Shown: piece after piece, positions 16,908 through 24,886 of the stretch
Position numbering within the stretch: position 1 is the stretch's first letter
Layout of the letters: each line of letters starts with the position of its first letter
Source: Tumidithrix helvetica
GTDB taxonomy: Bacteria; Cyanobacteriota; Cyanobacteriia; Pseudanabaenales; Pseudanabaenaceae
NCBI RefSeq assembly: GCF_965232925.1
Contig: NZ_CBDDRA010000005.1
Span: 1 to 64,000 of the forward strand
Reading direction: 5' to 3'
DNA: 64,000 bases
Notes under the pieces: generated by a model
The model's input: the letters and a program-made list of their open reading frames with translations, nothing else
Told to the model about the DNA's origin: nothing
The model's database searches: none
Translations under genes and position numbers: made by a program

Positions 16908-17255
16908 GTGCCCAGAAAACTATCGAGATTTGAACGGCGAATTAAAACATTGCGTAAGCTTAAGGATATCGAGATTATTCTGGAAAATCCTTGTCATGTT
17001 ACATGGGAAGAAATGAAGGGCGACGATCGCGCACGGGAATGCGCTCATTGTCAGCATAAAGTCTACAATTTTGCGGGACTTCCAGCCGATGAGATTCTCG
17101 ATCTGATTAATATCCACGAAGGTAAGCTTTGCGGTCAGGTGTATGTGCGCTTAGATGGAACTGTCTCGCTAGATTCGTGCAGCGGTAGAGAGGCAAATCT
17201 GGAGCTATTTCGAGGCGGTTTGGTTGTAACCAATAGCGATCGCGTTCAGCGGTAG
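16908..17255 (+). CDS. Small Cys-rich protein, conserved family without known function
   Basis: A TTG start at 16893 is possible, but GTG at 16908 has GGAG six bases upstream and is preferred, giving about 115 residues. After a basic N-terminus comes a pattern I recognise from bacterial proteins of unknown role: C-x3-W-x2-M-x-G-D-x-R-x-R-x-C-x2-C-x3-V-Y-(N/D)-x(2), then an acidic helix, an LCGQVY segment and an RLDGTV segment, with a last Cys in LDSCSG. The spaced cysteines could bind zinc. The last codons lie in a 67-bp tandem duplication; the duplication ends the frame again at TAG and adds only one Arg compared with the unduplicated form. Confidence 0.65.
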   Translation: MPRKLSRFERRIKTLRKLKDIEIILENPCHVTWEEMKGDDRARECAHCQHKVYNFAGLPADEILDLINIHEGKLCGQVYVRLDGTVSLDSCSGREANLELFRGGLVVTNSDRVQR

Positions 17256-17316
17256 AGAGGCAAATCTGGAGCTATTTCGAGGCGGTTTGGTTGTAACCAA
17301 TAGCGATCGCGTTCAG
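17180..17316. repeat. 67-bp tandem duplication at convergent gene ends
   Basis: Bases 17180-17246 are repeated exactly at 17247-17313, with three further matching bases to 17316. The first copy encodes the C-terminus of the Cys-rich protein; the second copy supplies its TAG stop and also the TGA stop of the TPR gene on the other strand. The unit includes a HIP1 octamer near its right end. Confidence 0.95.
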
Positions 17317-18536
17317 TAGTCGCCGCCACAGCTTCCATAGCGAATTTTGGCATCGGGATAGCGATCGCGGAACCGACGATAGACTAGGGCGGCTAGGTCG
17401 CTATTCCCCTCATATTCCAATGCCACTACCAGATTGTTGTACATCTCCTGCGTAGGATTGAGTTTAGCTTTGTCAAAGATATCCAATACTCGATCGAGAC
17501 GTTTTTGCTTGGCTAGGAGTTTTACAAAGCGATCGTAGCTGGTTTCTCTCACCACATGGCAACGCCGATCGCTGGGACGATGTTTCGGGAAGGCTTGGAT
17601 TGCTTGCAGGTAAACTTGGAGCGCGCGATCGGGTTGTTTGGTTCTTTCCAGTAAATTCCCTAGATCCAAATAAACATTGGGTTGAGAGGGTTGATTTCGG
17701 ATTAGTTGTTCGTAAATTTGCCTTGCCTCATCGTTACGCCCCACCGCTATAAGCTTAGTGGTCAGACTCCTCCAATACAGCCAAATATCGGTAGGTCTTT
17801 GCTGAATTGCTTCTCGATAGGCGGCGATCGCCTCCTCAGGTCGTCCCCAAGCCCCCAAGACATCGAGCAATTCCGATCGCGCTGGTTGGTAGTTGGGATA
17901 GCGTTGCACCAATTGGCGATAGAGGGCGATCGCGGATTTGTGTTTATAGACAGCGTGAGCAGCTCTAGCCAACTCGATCGCCTGTTCTTGTAACAGAGAA
18001 TGCCCCAACTTTTCCTCTAAAAACGCCAAGCCTTGCTCTAACTGCTTTTTGGCTTCTAAGCCTGTGGCTAAGTCGCGATAGCCCCAAACTGAGGTGGGGT
18101 CAGATTGGATCGCCTTGAGTCCTTTGGCAATATCCATCTCAGCTTGCTGTAGCAGTTCGTTCACCTGCTCTAAAGCATTCTTTGCACTGTAGTTTTCTGG
18201 GTAGGCAGTTACGACTTCTTGAAAGATGGCGATCGCCTCGGCAAACTTGCCTTGGCTCTGAAGATTTCGCCCCAATTCCACCTGAATATAAGAGTACATG
18301 TAATCGTTCATCGATTCAGGACGGGGGTGCTTGAGAATTTGCCGATAGATTGCCTCTGCCTCCAGATAGCGGTGCTGGGCATCGTAGTCAGTTGCCTGAC
18401 GATATAGTGTTGACCAATCAGCAATATTTGTTTGCACTGTTTTCTGGACAATTGTTCTAGCTTGAACAGGCACTGTTATTCCCATTGTGCAGGCGATTAG
18501 ACAACAAAAATAACGGCAAGGAATCATCATCTTCAT
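17313..18536 (-). CDS. Exported tetratricopeptide-repeat protein
   Basis: The open frame extends to 18638, but the signal peptide begins at ATG 18536 (MKMMIPCRYFCCLIACTMGI, cleavage near VQA-RT), so that start is chosen; ATG 18530 is a close alternative. The mature part of about 380 residues is a series of TPR helix pairs with repeats recognisable by A-x2-Y/F-x(2)-P patterns (for example EAIAIFQEVVTAYP, AIALYRQLVQRYP, EAIAAYREAIQQRP, DRALQVYLQAIQAFP). It should be periplasmic or lumenal and act as a scaffold; no enzymatic domain is present. Its stop codon lies in the second copy of the 67-bp duplication, almost touching the convergent Cys-rich gene. Confidence 0.8.
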   Translation of the reverse strand: MKMMIPCRYFCCLIACTMGITVPVQARTIVQKTVQTNIADWSTLYRQATDYDAQHRYLEAEAIYRQILKHPRPESMNDYMYSYIQVELGRNLQSQGKFAEAIAIFQEVVTAYPENYSAKNALEQVNELLQQAEMDIAKGLKAIQSDPTSVWGYRDLATGLEAKKQLEQGLAFLEEKLGHSLLQEQAIELARAAHAVYKHKSAIALYRQLVQRYPNYQPARSELLDVLGAWGRPEEAIAAYREAIQQRPTDIWLYWRSLTTKLIAVGRNDEARQIYEQLIRNQPSQPNVYLDLGNLLERTKQPDRALQVYLQAIQAFPKHRPSDRRCHVVRETSYDRFVKLLAKQKRLDRVLDIFDKAKLNPTQEMYNNLVVALEYEGNSDLAALVYRRFRDRYPDAKIRYGSCGGDY

Positions 18537-18827
18537 CTCTTTGACTTGGCTAGTTTTGCAAAGCCTACTCTCCCCAATAGCCATATAATCCAGAATTATG
18601 ACACATCTTTCCGATCTGATGGTTATACCGTGAGGCAATGGCTGAATATATAATTGGAATCGTAAAATAACTCTCTCTGAGCCAAGAGATTGGGTTGGAT
18701 CGAAGATAGTGTTCCCATTGATAGTGAGCTGAAATCACGATCCAAGAGAAGGAATTCCATCTAAATCTATCAAGATGGCGAGTATGTATGATGCGTTTAA
18801 ATTCAACTCCTTAGCAATCACCCAAAA

Positions 18828-19295
18828 ATGAAATCAACTTTTCACCTTGTAACGCTTTTATTTCTGGCATTAACACCCTGTGTCGCATTTGCGGAACCCA
18901 TAGTTATCCAGACAAAACCAGCAAATGCAAATTACTATCCTTGGATCGTGCAGCTCTCTCAAAGTCCAATTGATTGGTTTGAAAAGGATGTCAATGCAAA
19001 GGTTCAGGGTCGTGCCTATCGTGTTGTGGTTCTGCTGACAGATATCTACAACAGCGTCTTTTTTGAGCAGGTAACCTTTGGTATGGAAGGTTGCTGTAAG
19101 AAAGTAGCAAGCGTACGACAGTTTGATATAAGAGCTTTCTCTACGAAATTTGGCTTCACTAGCGAAATCACAGGGTTTAAGTTTATGCGCTGGCTTAGCC
19201 CGACATCATTTATCTTCCGTTACAAAGATCGCCTTTTCGTTATGACCGAGATCGACAAGCCTGAAGTTCTGGTAGAACCATATTCTGGCGACTAG
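18828..19295 (+). CDS. Secreted protein of unknown function
   Basis: A 155-residue protein with a clear signal peptide (MKSTFHLVTLLFLALTPCVA, cleavage after VAFA). The mature part contains adjacent cysteines (EGCCKK) and beta-type sequence; no family recognised. The gene opens a group of small accessory genes that differ from the surrounding core genes in base use. It is followed at 25 bp by a decayed lipoprotein gene. Confidence 0.6.
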   Translation: MKSTFHLVTLLFLALTPCVAFAEPIVIQTKPANANYYPWIVQLSQSPIDWFEKDVNAKVQGRAYRVVVLLTDIYNSVFFEQVTFGMEGCCKKVASVRQFDIRAFSTKFGFTSEITGFKFMRWLSPTSFIFRYKDRLFVMTEIDKPEVLVEPYSGD

Positions 19296-19319
19296 CTCAG
19301 GACTTCACTTGCTTGTATG

Positions 19320-19415
19320 ATGTTCAAACACTTCACGATTATTGATTATGGGTGCGATCGCTTCGCTAACAGCGTGCAATCTAAGTACAACTTTATGCTT
19401 TCACGTTTACAATTA
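19320..19415 (+). pseudogene. Remnant of a duplicate of the lipoprotein gene at 20103
   Basis: The sequence starting at 19320 (atgttcaaacacttca...gattat) matches the first bases of the lipoprotein gene at 20103, including a gcgatcgct...aca-gc-tgca block that encodes the lipobox. The stretch tttcacgtttacaat at 19399-19413 matches the last bases of the same gene (about 20552-20566). The two matches are only about 40 bp apart here, against more than 400 bp in the intact gene, and small insertions shift the frame. It is best read as a copy that suffered a large internal deletion. Confidence 0.6.
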
Positions 19416-19442
19416 CAGTGAATGGGCAAAAGAGGTTAATTT

Positions 19443-20081
19443 ATGGATGCGAGTTTTTGGCACCAAAGGTGGGAGGGAAATAATATTGCGTTCCACGAAA
19501 GTGAAACCAACCCACTACTGGTCAAATATTTTAAAGAGCTTGCTTTAGGAAATGGCAGTCGTGTCTTTGTACCTTTGTGCGGGAAAACGCTTGATATTCA
19601 TTGGCTACTTTCTCATGGCTATCGCGTTGCTGGCGCTGAATTGAGCAAGATAGCCATCGAGCAATTATTTACAGAGCTTGGGGTGGAACCAAAAATATCA
19701 AGCATTGATGAATTAGCGCACTACAGCGCTACAAATATCGATATCTTTGTGGGTGATATATTTGATTTGTCTAGCAAGATGCTTGGCTCAGTCGATGCAA
19801 TTTATGACAGGGCAGCTTTAGTGGCTCTGCCAGAAGCAATGCGCGATCGATATACAGCGCACTTAATGCAGATTACGGACAAAGCACCGCAGTTGCTCAT
19901 TTGCTTTGAGTACGACCAAAGTGTCATGGATGGGCCTCCTTTTTCAATCAGTAACGAGGAAGTAAATCGGCACTATCGTGATAGTTATGCTTTAACTCTT
20001 ATGGAATGCACAAATGTACCTGGTGGATTAAAGGGGAAATGTGCGGCAAAAGAGAATACTTGGTTGCTAAAAAGTGATTAA
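19443..20081 (+). CDS. tpm: Thiopurine S-methyltransferase family protein
   Basis: The 212-residue protein has the usual length of bacterial TPMT. Recognisable segments are the N-terminal FWHQRWEGNNIAFHE, the SAM-binding VFVPLCGKTLDIHWLLSHGY at about 41-60, GAELSKIAIEQ, and the YDRAALVALP segment. The family transfers a methyl group from SAM to thiols and, in bacteria, to selenium and tellurium compounds, which has been linked to detoxification. ATG 19443 has GAGG upstream. It is wedged between a decayed and an intact copy of the same lipoprotein gene, so it may have come in with a duplication or an insertion at that locus. Confidence 0.9.
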   Translation: MDASFWHQRWEGNNIAFHESETNPLLVKYFKELALGNGSRVFVPLCGKTLDIHWLLSHGYRVAGAELSKIAIEQLFTELGVEPKISSIDELAHYSATNIDIFVGDIFDLSSKMLGSVDAIYDRAALVALPEAMRDRYTAHLMQITDKAPQLLICFEYDQSVMDGPPFSISNEEVNRHYRDSYALTLMECTNVPGGLKGKCAAKENTWLLKSD

Positions 20082-20102
20082 TACGCTCCACTTTCTTGTT
20101 CC

Positions 20103-20567
20103 ATGTTCAAACACTTCATGATTATGGCGGCGATCGCTCTGACAGCCTGCAGTCCAGTTAGTGCGCCCAAGACTACTGTTCGCGAGATTACAGGAAACAC
20201 CACTCAGAGAGTTGCTGATGTTTCAGCTATCCTCACTAAGCATAAGGCTCCACCCTCAGCTATTCTGGACGCACACTTTGTCGAGGAGCAGATCGGGGAT
20301 GGTAATTTGGGCCCATCAGATTTCCGCGCATTTTACGTTCTAGAGGTCGCACCGCAAGATGTTCCCCGTTGGATGCAGCTACTCACTCCACTCACAAATA
20401 AGCCTGACTATAACGCACCAGCAGAATTTAAGAACTGGTGGATTGCCCGTGATGTTTTCCCTTCGCTTGAGTTCTATAAACCTGATGCACTGACAGGCAG
20501 GATGCATGGCTGGATTGGTATCTCACGGTGGAAAGGACGCATTTACATTTTCACGTTTACAATGTGA
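20103..20567 (+). CDS. Lipoprotein of unknown function
   Basis: A 154-residue protein whose N-terminus MFKHFMIMAAIALTACS is a short lipoprotein signal with lipobox LTAC and lipidated Cys16. The rest contains a conserved-looking segment (GDGNLGPSDFRAFYVLEVAPQDVPRW) and an aromatic C-terminus (RWKGRIYIFTFTM). No enzyme motif or family recognised. It starts 21 bp after tpm. A deleted copy of the same gene lies before tpm at 19320-19415. Confidence 0.65.
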   Translation: MFKHFMIMAAIALTACSPVSAPKTTVREITGNTTQRVADVSAILTKHKAPPSAILDAHFVEEQIGDGNLGPSDFRAFYVLEVAPQDVPRWMQLLTPLTNKPDYNAPAEFKNWWIARDVFPSLEFYKPDALTGRMHGWIGISRWKGRIYIFTFTM

Positions 20568-20621
20568 TGGATTCAGTCTGGTCTGGAATTGATGTGATAA
20601 TGAGTAAGGAGTAGCGAGCCA

Positions 20622-20894
20622 ATGACTGAGTATGACTTTACGTTAAAATTTAATCTCCAAAACTTCCAAGCCGATCCTAATGATTATGTTGAGAAACTAT
20701 ATGAGAGTGGATGTGATGACTCCTTGATTGGAGTTGGGAAGAAAGGATGCATCGCCTTAAATTTTGTCCGAGCGGCATCGTCAGCTTACAAAGCAATTTC
20801 TAGGGCGATCTCTGATGTAAAAAGGGTGATTCCACATGCCACACTGATTGAGGTAACACCAGATTTAGTCGGTTTGACAGATAAGGTAAATTAA
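20622..20894 (+). CDS. Small protein, perhaps truncated DNA-binding family member
   Basis: A 90-residue protein starting MTEYDFTLKFNLQ with an AAGGAG ribosome-binding site. The sequence ADPNDYVEKLYESGCDDSLIGVGKKG, then IALNFVRAASSAYKAISRAI and a C-terminal ATLIEVTPDLVGLTD, resembles a family of small bacterial proteins often found beside toxin-antitoxin genes. As I recall, those continue past GLTD into a helix-turn-helix. Here the chain stops at LTDKVN, so the DNA-binding part would be missing. Neighbour of brnT on the same strand, 83 bp away. Confidence 0.55.
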   Translation: MTEYDFTLKFNLQNFQADPNDYVEKLYESGCDDSLIGVGKKGCIALNFVRAASSAYKAISRAISDVKRVIPHATLIEVTPDLVGLTDKVN

Positions 20895-20977
20895 GTTGTT
20901 CCTACTTCATCATAAAAAATTTAACTTGGCGATCAGTCTAGCTTTTTGCTACATTGCAGATGAGGTGAGTTTAGTTC

Positions 20978-21265
20978 ATGGATTTTGAGTGGGACTGGCT
21001 AAAAAACGAAGTTAACATTGATAAACATGGTTTCGATTTTGCTGACGCTTATCGAATATTTGATTTGCCGATGGTAGTTGACCTTGATGAGCGTGTCGAT
21101 TATGGTGAAGATCGATGGATCGGTACTGGTATGCTGGATGGACGAGTTGTAGTTGTTGTCTACACTGAACCTAATGAAGAAACTATTCGTATCATCTCAC
21201 TAAGAAAAGCCCTCTCACATGAAAGGAAGCATTATGACCAATATTTCAAGAACCGACTGGTCTAG
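20978..21265 (+). CDS. brnT: BrnT family ribonuclease toxin
   Basis: A 95-residue type II toxin with the RelE-like BrnT fold. It has the typical N-terminal FEWDWLKNEVNIDKHGFDF, the central YGEDRWIGTGMLDGRVVVVVYT segment, and the C-terminal RIISLRKALSHERKHY, where Arg, Ser, His and Lys residues correspond to the active-site and C-terminal patch of known BrnT proteins. It would cleave mRNA when released from BrnA. A GAGGTGAG motif precedes ATG 20978. The gene order, toxin first and overlapping antitoxin second, is the standard brnTA arrangement. Confidence 0.92.
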   Translation: MDFEWDWLKNEVNIDKHGFDFADAYRIFDLPMVVDLDERVDYGEDRWIGTGMLDGRVVVVVYTEPNEETIRIISLRKALSHERKHYDQYFKNRLV

Positions 21266-21512
21266 AATTGATGCAATGACAGATGATGAGATTGACACAT
21301 CTGATATTCCGCCTCTGACTGATGAGTTTTTCTCAAAAGCAAAATTACGTATGCCTTCTTCTTCATTTGCTACTGTCTCTATTCGTATCGACCCTGAGAC
21401 TTTGGCATGGTTTCAATCAAAAGGTGAAGATGCTGAGCAACATATGGCTGCTGCCCTACAAATTTATGCAGAAGCTCAAAAAAATGCCGCTAGCATGCGT
21501 AAATCAGCATAA
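21234..21512 (+). CDS. brnA: BrnA family antitoxin
   Basis: The frame is open from 21219, but ATG 21234 has GAAAGGAAG just upstream and gives MTNISRTDWSRIDAMTDDEI, the common BrnA start. It overlaps the end of brnT by 32 bases, so translation is coupled. The C-terminal half (VSIRIDPETLAWFQSKG...HMAAALQIYAEA) is a ribbon-helix-helix-like DNA-binding and dimerisation region. By family, BrnA binds and neutralises BrnT and represses its own promoter. Confidence 0.9.
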   Translation: MTNISRTDWSRIDAMTDDEIDTSDIPPLTDEFFSKAKLRMPSSSFATVSIRIDPETLAWFQSKGEDAEQHMAAALQIYAEAQKNAASMRKSA

Positions 21513-21646
21513 CAAGCTTAGTACATCGAACGAAATCAAGTGAGTATTTATAGTTGGTTTGGATTTCCCTCAAATAGTGGTGCTATCCAGAAAGTTTTAG
21601 TAGAATTAATGTTCTGGTGTGTTTCAGCCTGATATTGCACTCAATT

Positions 21647-22885
21647 ATGAAAGCTGACTCAAAATCTCGTACTGGAAGAATTGGTGTTGCTGGAACACAG
21701 TTACTCTTTGAAAGATTAGGTTGGATATTTCGTGAGCAAACTATAGAAGATTATGGCATTGATGCTCACGTCGAAGTTGTTGAAAATAATATAGCTACAG
21801 GTAAATTAATTGCAGTCCAGATTAAATCTGGAGAGAGCTATTTCAAGGAGAAAACAAATGATGGTATTGTTTTTCGTGGCAATATAGAACATCTAGAATA
21901 TTGGCAAAAACATTCATTGCCTGTAACTATGGTTCTATATGATGATGGCGAAAAAATTGCTTATTGGCAGGCTATTAATAATAATACTGTTCAAAAGACC
22001 CAAAAAGCATGGAAGGTCATAGTTCCTTTTGAGCAAAAGATTGATGCTCTAGGGCTTGAAAAAATTCAAGAGTTTAGTAAAAAGATGACTGCAACTAGTG
22101 ACTATACAATCCTCTCTTTTCAAGATGTTAGTCATAAGGGTGCAAAGAGATATTCTGCTAACATCCTTCTAAGCAAGGAATATGCCAAACCTGATATTAC
22201 AGGAATCACAAAAAAGATTACTATCGAACTAAAAGCTAGAGAGTATTACAGGAACGACAAAGCAAAACAGCATTGGAAAGGTGAGGAAGCCCAAGTAGTC
22301 TGCCTATTCTTGTATTTATCGCTAGAAGACGTGAGTTCGGTAAACTGGATTTGTAGAACTCAGTGGATTAGCAAGAATATATCTCCTGAATTTGCTCCTA
22401 TGAAGATGGGTGGTGAAGATATCGGTGATGAAATTATTATTGATTGGAACAAAAACTATATAGATTCTGCAATAGTTGCAAGCTCTTATAGACTAACAAA
22501 AGAAGATTATTTGGATGTTATGTATGAAATATTGAATAGCACGAAACCTATTGTTGATAAAACAATTGAATTAAGAGCAATGTTTAGACAGAAGCAACTA
22601 GTTGAGACTGATTATTTAGCTCGCATGTCGCAACTGGAACCAGAGATAGAACAATTGTATTTTCAGGCGATACGCATTGGTACAGCGCCAATTGAGTGTA
22701 GTGATTTGAGCCAACGGTTTCAAAGCTTAATGGCTGTCTCGCACAGTATAGTATTACCTTTTTCAGAAAAAGGATTAGAAACTTGGGAAGGAGGTAATAG
22801 ATACTTTTTGGTAGACCAATTTATTAAGGACTATGAGAAAGAATTACGTAGACTAGAATTTGAGCTTGAGAAAATTCACGGATAA
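21647..22885 (+). CDS. DUF4365 domain protein, probable PD-(D/E)xK nuclease fold
   Basis: The frame opens at a GTG (21617), but ATG 21647 begins MKADSKSRTGRIGVAGTQLL, the usual start of DUF4365 proteins. Residues about 10-150 form the domain: an early Glu-containing helix, EDYGIDAHVEV, and LIAVQIKSGESYF, which together fit the PD-(D/E)xK pattern of D...QxKSG nucleases. The remaining 250 residues are helical and unrecognised, with a coiled C-terminus. The domain occurs in defence-like and mobile gene settings, so a role in restriction of foreign DNA is possible but unproven. Codon use is AT-rich and the gene has no HIP1 octamer, unlike the surrounding genome, which suggests horizontal transfer. 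It follows brnTA. Confidence 0.8.
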   Translation: MKADSKSRTGRIGVAGTQLLFERLGWIFREQTIEDYGIDAHVEVVENNIATGKLIAVQIKSGESYFKEKTNDGIVFRGNIEHLEYWQKHSLPVTMVLYDDGEKIAYWQAINNNTVQKTQKAWKVIVPFEQKIDALGLEKIQEFSKKMTATSDYTILSFQDVSHKGAKRYSANILLSKEYAKPDITGITKKITIELKAREYYRNDKAKQHWKGEEAQVVCLFLYLSLEDVSSVNWICRTQWISKNISPEFAPMKMGGEDIGDEIIIDWNKNYIDSAIVASSYRLTKEDYLDVMYEILNSTKPIVDKTIELRAMFRQKQLVETDYLARMSQLEPEIEQLYFQAIRIGTAPIECSDLSQRFQSLMAVSHSIVLPFSEKGLETWEGGNRYFLVDQFIKDYEKELRRLEFELEKIHG

Positions 22886-22915
22886 AGTAAGAAGTTTTGA
22901 ATGTGTTATGAATAA

Positions 22916-22941
22916 AAGCAGTGTGTATATGCACACTGCTT
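22916..22941 (+). terminator. Hairpin after the DUF4365 gene
   Basis: AAGCAGTGTG (22916-22925) pairs perfectly with CACACTGCTT (22932-22941) around a 6-base loop, followed by a weak T-containing tail. It lies 30 bp after the stop codon. Confidence 0.7.
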
Positions 22942-23086
22942 ATTGATGAGTTATTTGTTGTGATGCTTTATGGGAAACGGTAAGAGATAATAGAGCAATT
23001 CGCAAAATTCTCTGTGTAGGATAGGGCAATGGCAGGATTTCCTTGATTGCGGAACCCTATTTTGGGATTTTGGGTTGGGTAATTTT

Positions 23087-24502
23087 CTAACGAATTGCCA
23101 AAGCCTTTAACTGAGCTTCGGCTTTGTGGAGTGACTCGTGCCACTCTCGTTCTGGAATACTGTCAGCGACAATACCAGCACCCACTTGTCCCCAAATCCG
23201 ATCGCCGCATTTCAGCAAAGTGCGAATCAAAATATTTAAGTCCAAATTACCTCGGCGATCGATGTAGCCACAGGAACCGTAAAACAAACTCCTGCGCTCG
23301 GTTTCGAGGGCTTCAATAATTTCCATACAACGCACCTTAGGGCAACCCGTAATCGTACCGCCGGGGAAAACCGCTTTTATTAGGTCTGCAAGGGTGCGAT
23401 CGCGTCTCAATTCGCCCGTAACATTGCTGACAAGGTGCATGACATGGCTATAGCGCTCGATCGCCAGTAACTCATCCACTTTGACGCTACCCCAAGTACA
23501 AACGCGTCCCAGATCGTTCCGTTCCAAATCGACCAACATAATATGCTCGGACTGCTCTTTGGCACAGGCAAGTAACTCATTCTCTAAAGAAATATCCTCA
23601 GCAGGGGTGTTGCCCCTTGCCCGCGTGCCTGCGATCGGTCTGGTTTCGACATGGCGATCGCTGAGCTTGACCAGTCGCTCAGGGGAGGCACTGATTACCT
23701 CTCCCCAAGGAGTGCGCCAATAGCTCGCAAAGGGAGAAGGATTAATCTGCTGTAGTTGCCGATAGAGCGACCAACCATCTCCAAACCATTCCGTGCCAAA
23801 CCGCAAAGACAAATTGGTCTGAAAAATATCCCCCGCATGGATATGTTGCTTGGCTTTTAAGACCATCGCTTGATATTCCTCAGCATTGGGCGAGAAATTT
23901 AGCTTTAAATCCAATTCCGAGGTGGGGCAATTCCCTATTTCCTTCGGAAACGCTTCGCGATCGGGATGCGTTCCGCCGCGAGGGTGAAAAATTAAAGGCT
24001 TATGCGCTTCAAGGCGATCGGAGATGGTCTGCCCCATCGCCTTTAGGGTTTGGCGATCGCTGGTGGCAAGCCAAATAATCTCTTTCGCATGATCGATTAC
24101 AGCAAAGTTGGCAGGCTCATACCAAAACGCGATCGGAAAGGGTAGGGAATCATGCTTATTGTGGGGAAGTTTCTCAATTTCCCAAGCAAAGTCATATCCA
24201 AGCCAGCCTAGATAGCCACCCGTAAAAGGTAAGTTGGGATCGACTGCTAGATTCCCGCTTTCCCCAGTATCTTCAGGCTGAATTGGCAGTTGTTGCAAAA
24301 AAGGCAAAATTTCACCTAGGGGCGGCGTCCACATTTGGCGAGGCTTTCCTGCTGCAATCGAATAACGAGAGAGCGGAGATAAATTTTGGGCTGGACTTTC
24401 TAATAAAACTGCGATCGCTTCGTCTCCAAATAATACTTCCCACAAATCCGCACCCGTCACGCCTTGAGGTAGCGATCGCTTTTCCCACAACCAGTTTTCC
24501 AT
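23087..24502 (-). CDS. Anthranilate/aminodeoxychorismate synthase component I
   Basis: A 471-residue chorismate-utilising enzyme. Family motifs in order: AGDIFQTNLSLRF, SASPERLVKL, RPIAGTRARG, EHIMLVDLERNDLGRVC, GTITGCPKVRCMEIIEALE and FYGSCGYI. The RPIAGT motif has Ala where classical aminodeoxychorismate synthase (PabB) has the catalytic Lys of PIKGT, which argues for anthranilate formation (TrpE, tryptophan pathway). The length, shorter than most cyanobacterial TrpE, and the N-terminus are closer to proteins often labelled PabB. A glutamine amidotransferase partner is not next to it. I therefore leave the symbol open. It begins at ATG 24502, divergent from psbB. Confidence 0.88.
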   Translation of the reverse strand: MENWLWEKRSLPQGVTGADLWEVLFGDEAIAVLLESPAQNLSPLSRYSIAAGKPRQMWTPPLGEILPFLQQLPIQPEDTGESGNLAVDPNLPFTGGYLGWLGYDFAWEIEKLPHNKHDSLPFPIAFWYEPANFAVIDHAKEIIWLATSDRQTLKAMGQTISDRLEAHKPLIFHPRGGTHPDREAFPKEIGNCPTSELDLKLNFSPNAEEYQAMVLKAKQHIHAGDIFQTNLSLRFGTEWFGDGWSLYRQLQQINPSPFASYWRTPWGEVISASPERLVKLSDRHVETRPIAGTRARGNTPAEDISLENELLACAKEQSEHIMLVDLERNDLGRVCTWGSVKVDELLAIERYSHVMHLVSNVTGELRRDRTLADLIKAVFPGGTITGCPKVRCMEIIEALETERRSLFYGSCGYIDRRGNLDLNILIRTLLKCGDRIWGQVGAGIVADSIPEREWHESLHKAEAQLKALAIR

Positions 24503-24886
24503 AAGTCAATTTTAGCGATCTAAACCATTGATATATCTTGCTTTGCCCCTACACCTACATACATGGGATTTTTATGAGTAGGTCGATCTTGCCTTGACCT
24601 TCAATTCAGTGCGGCAAGATTAAGATTCCGAGAAATCAGCGATCGCGTGCCCCAAAAAGTGACTAGATAATCTGCACCTTTTGATACTTGACCTTTACCT
24701 TTTGGCTGGAATGATTTACGTTAATATAAATAAACAAAAATATAGTTACAACTAGTTAAACCATTTTGTTTGGCTAAGCTGAATCGTAGCTTAACTCTAT
24801 GGTTACTCGATTCAGAATCTTTTATCATTAAGATAAAGAACCGTTAAAATCTCACTCCATACTATAAATAGAGGAAAATTACTAAG
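24503..24886. promoter_or_regulatory. Divergent spacer with psbB leader
   Basis: This 384-bp AT-rich region should carry the psbB promoter. A TATAAA-like hexamer stands at about 24860, but it is only some 20 bp before the ATG, so it is more likely leader than -10. GAGG at about 24870 is the probable ribosome-binding site of psbB. An imperfect inverted repeat, gctaagctgaat/cgtagctta, lies near 24773-24796. No RNA gene was seen. Confidence 0.35.

Noticed and set aside
17313..18638. Start of the TPR protein at 18638
   Set aside because: The first 34 residues are not signal-like; the export signal begins at ATG 18536.
19342..19548. 68-codon frame beginning with a lipobox-like sequence
   Set aside because: The lipobox is the remnant of the duplicated lipoprotein gene; the frame then runs into tpm in another frame.
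24855..24870. TATAAA at about 24860 as the psbB -10 box
   Set aside because: Too close to the start codon and ribosome-binding site to leave a normal leader; no matching -35 found.
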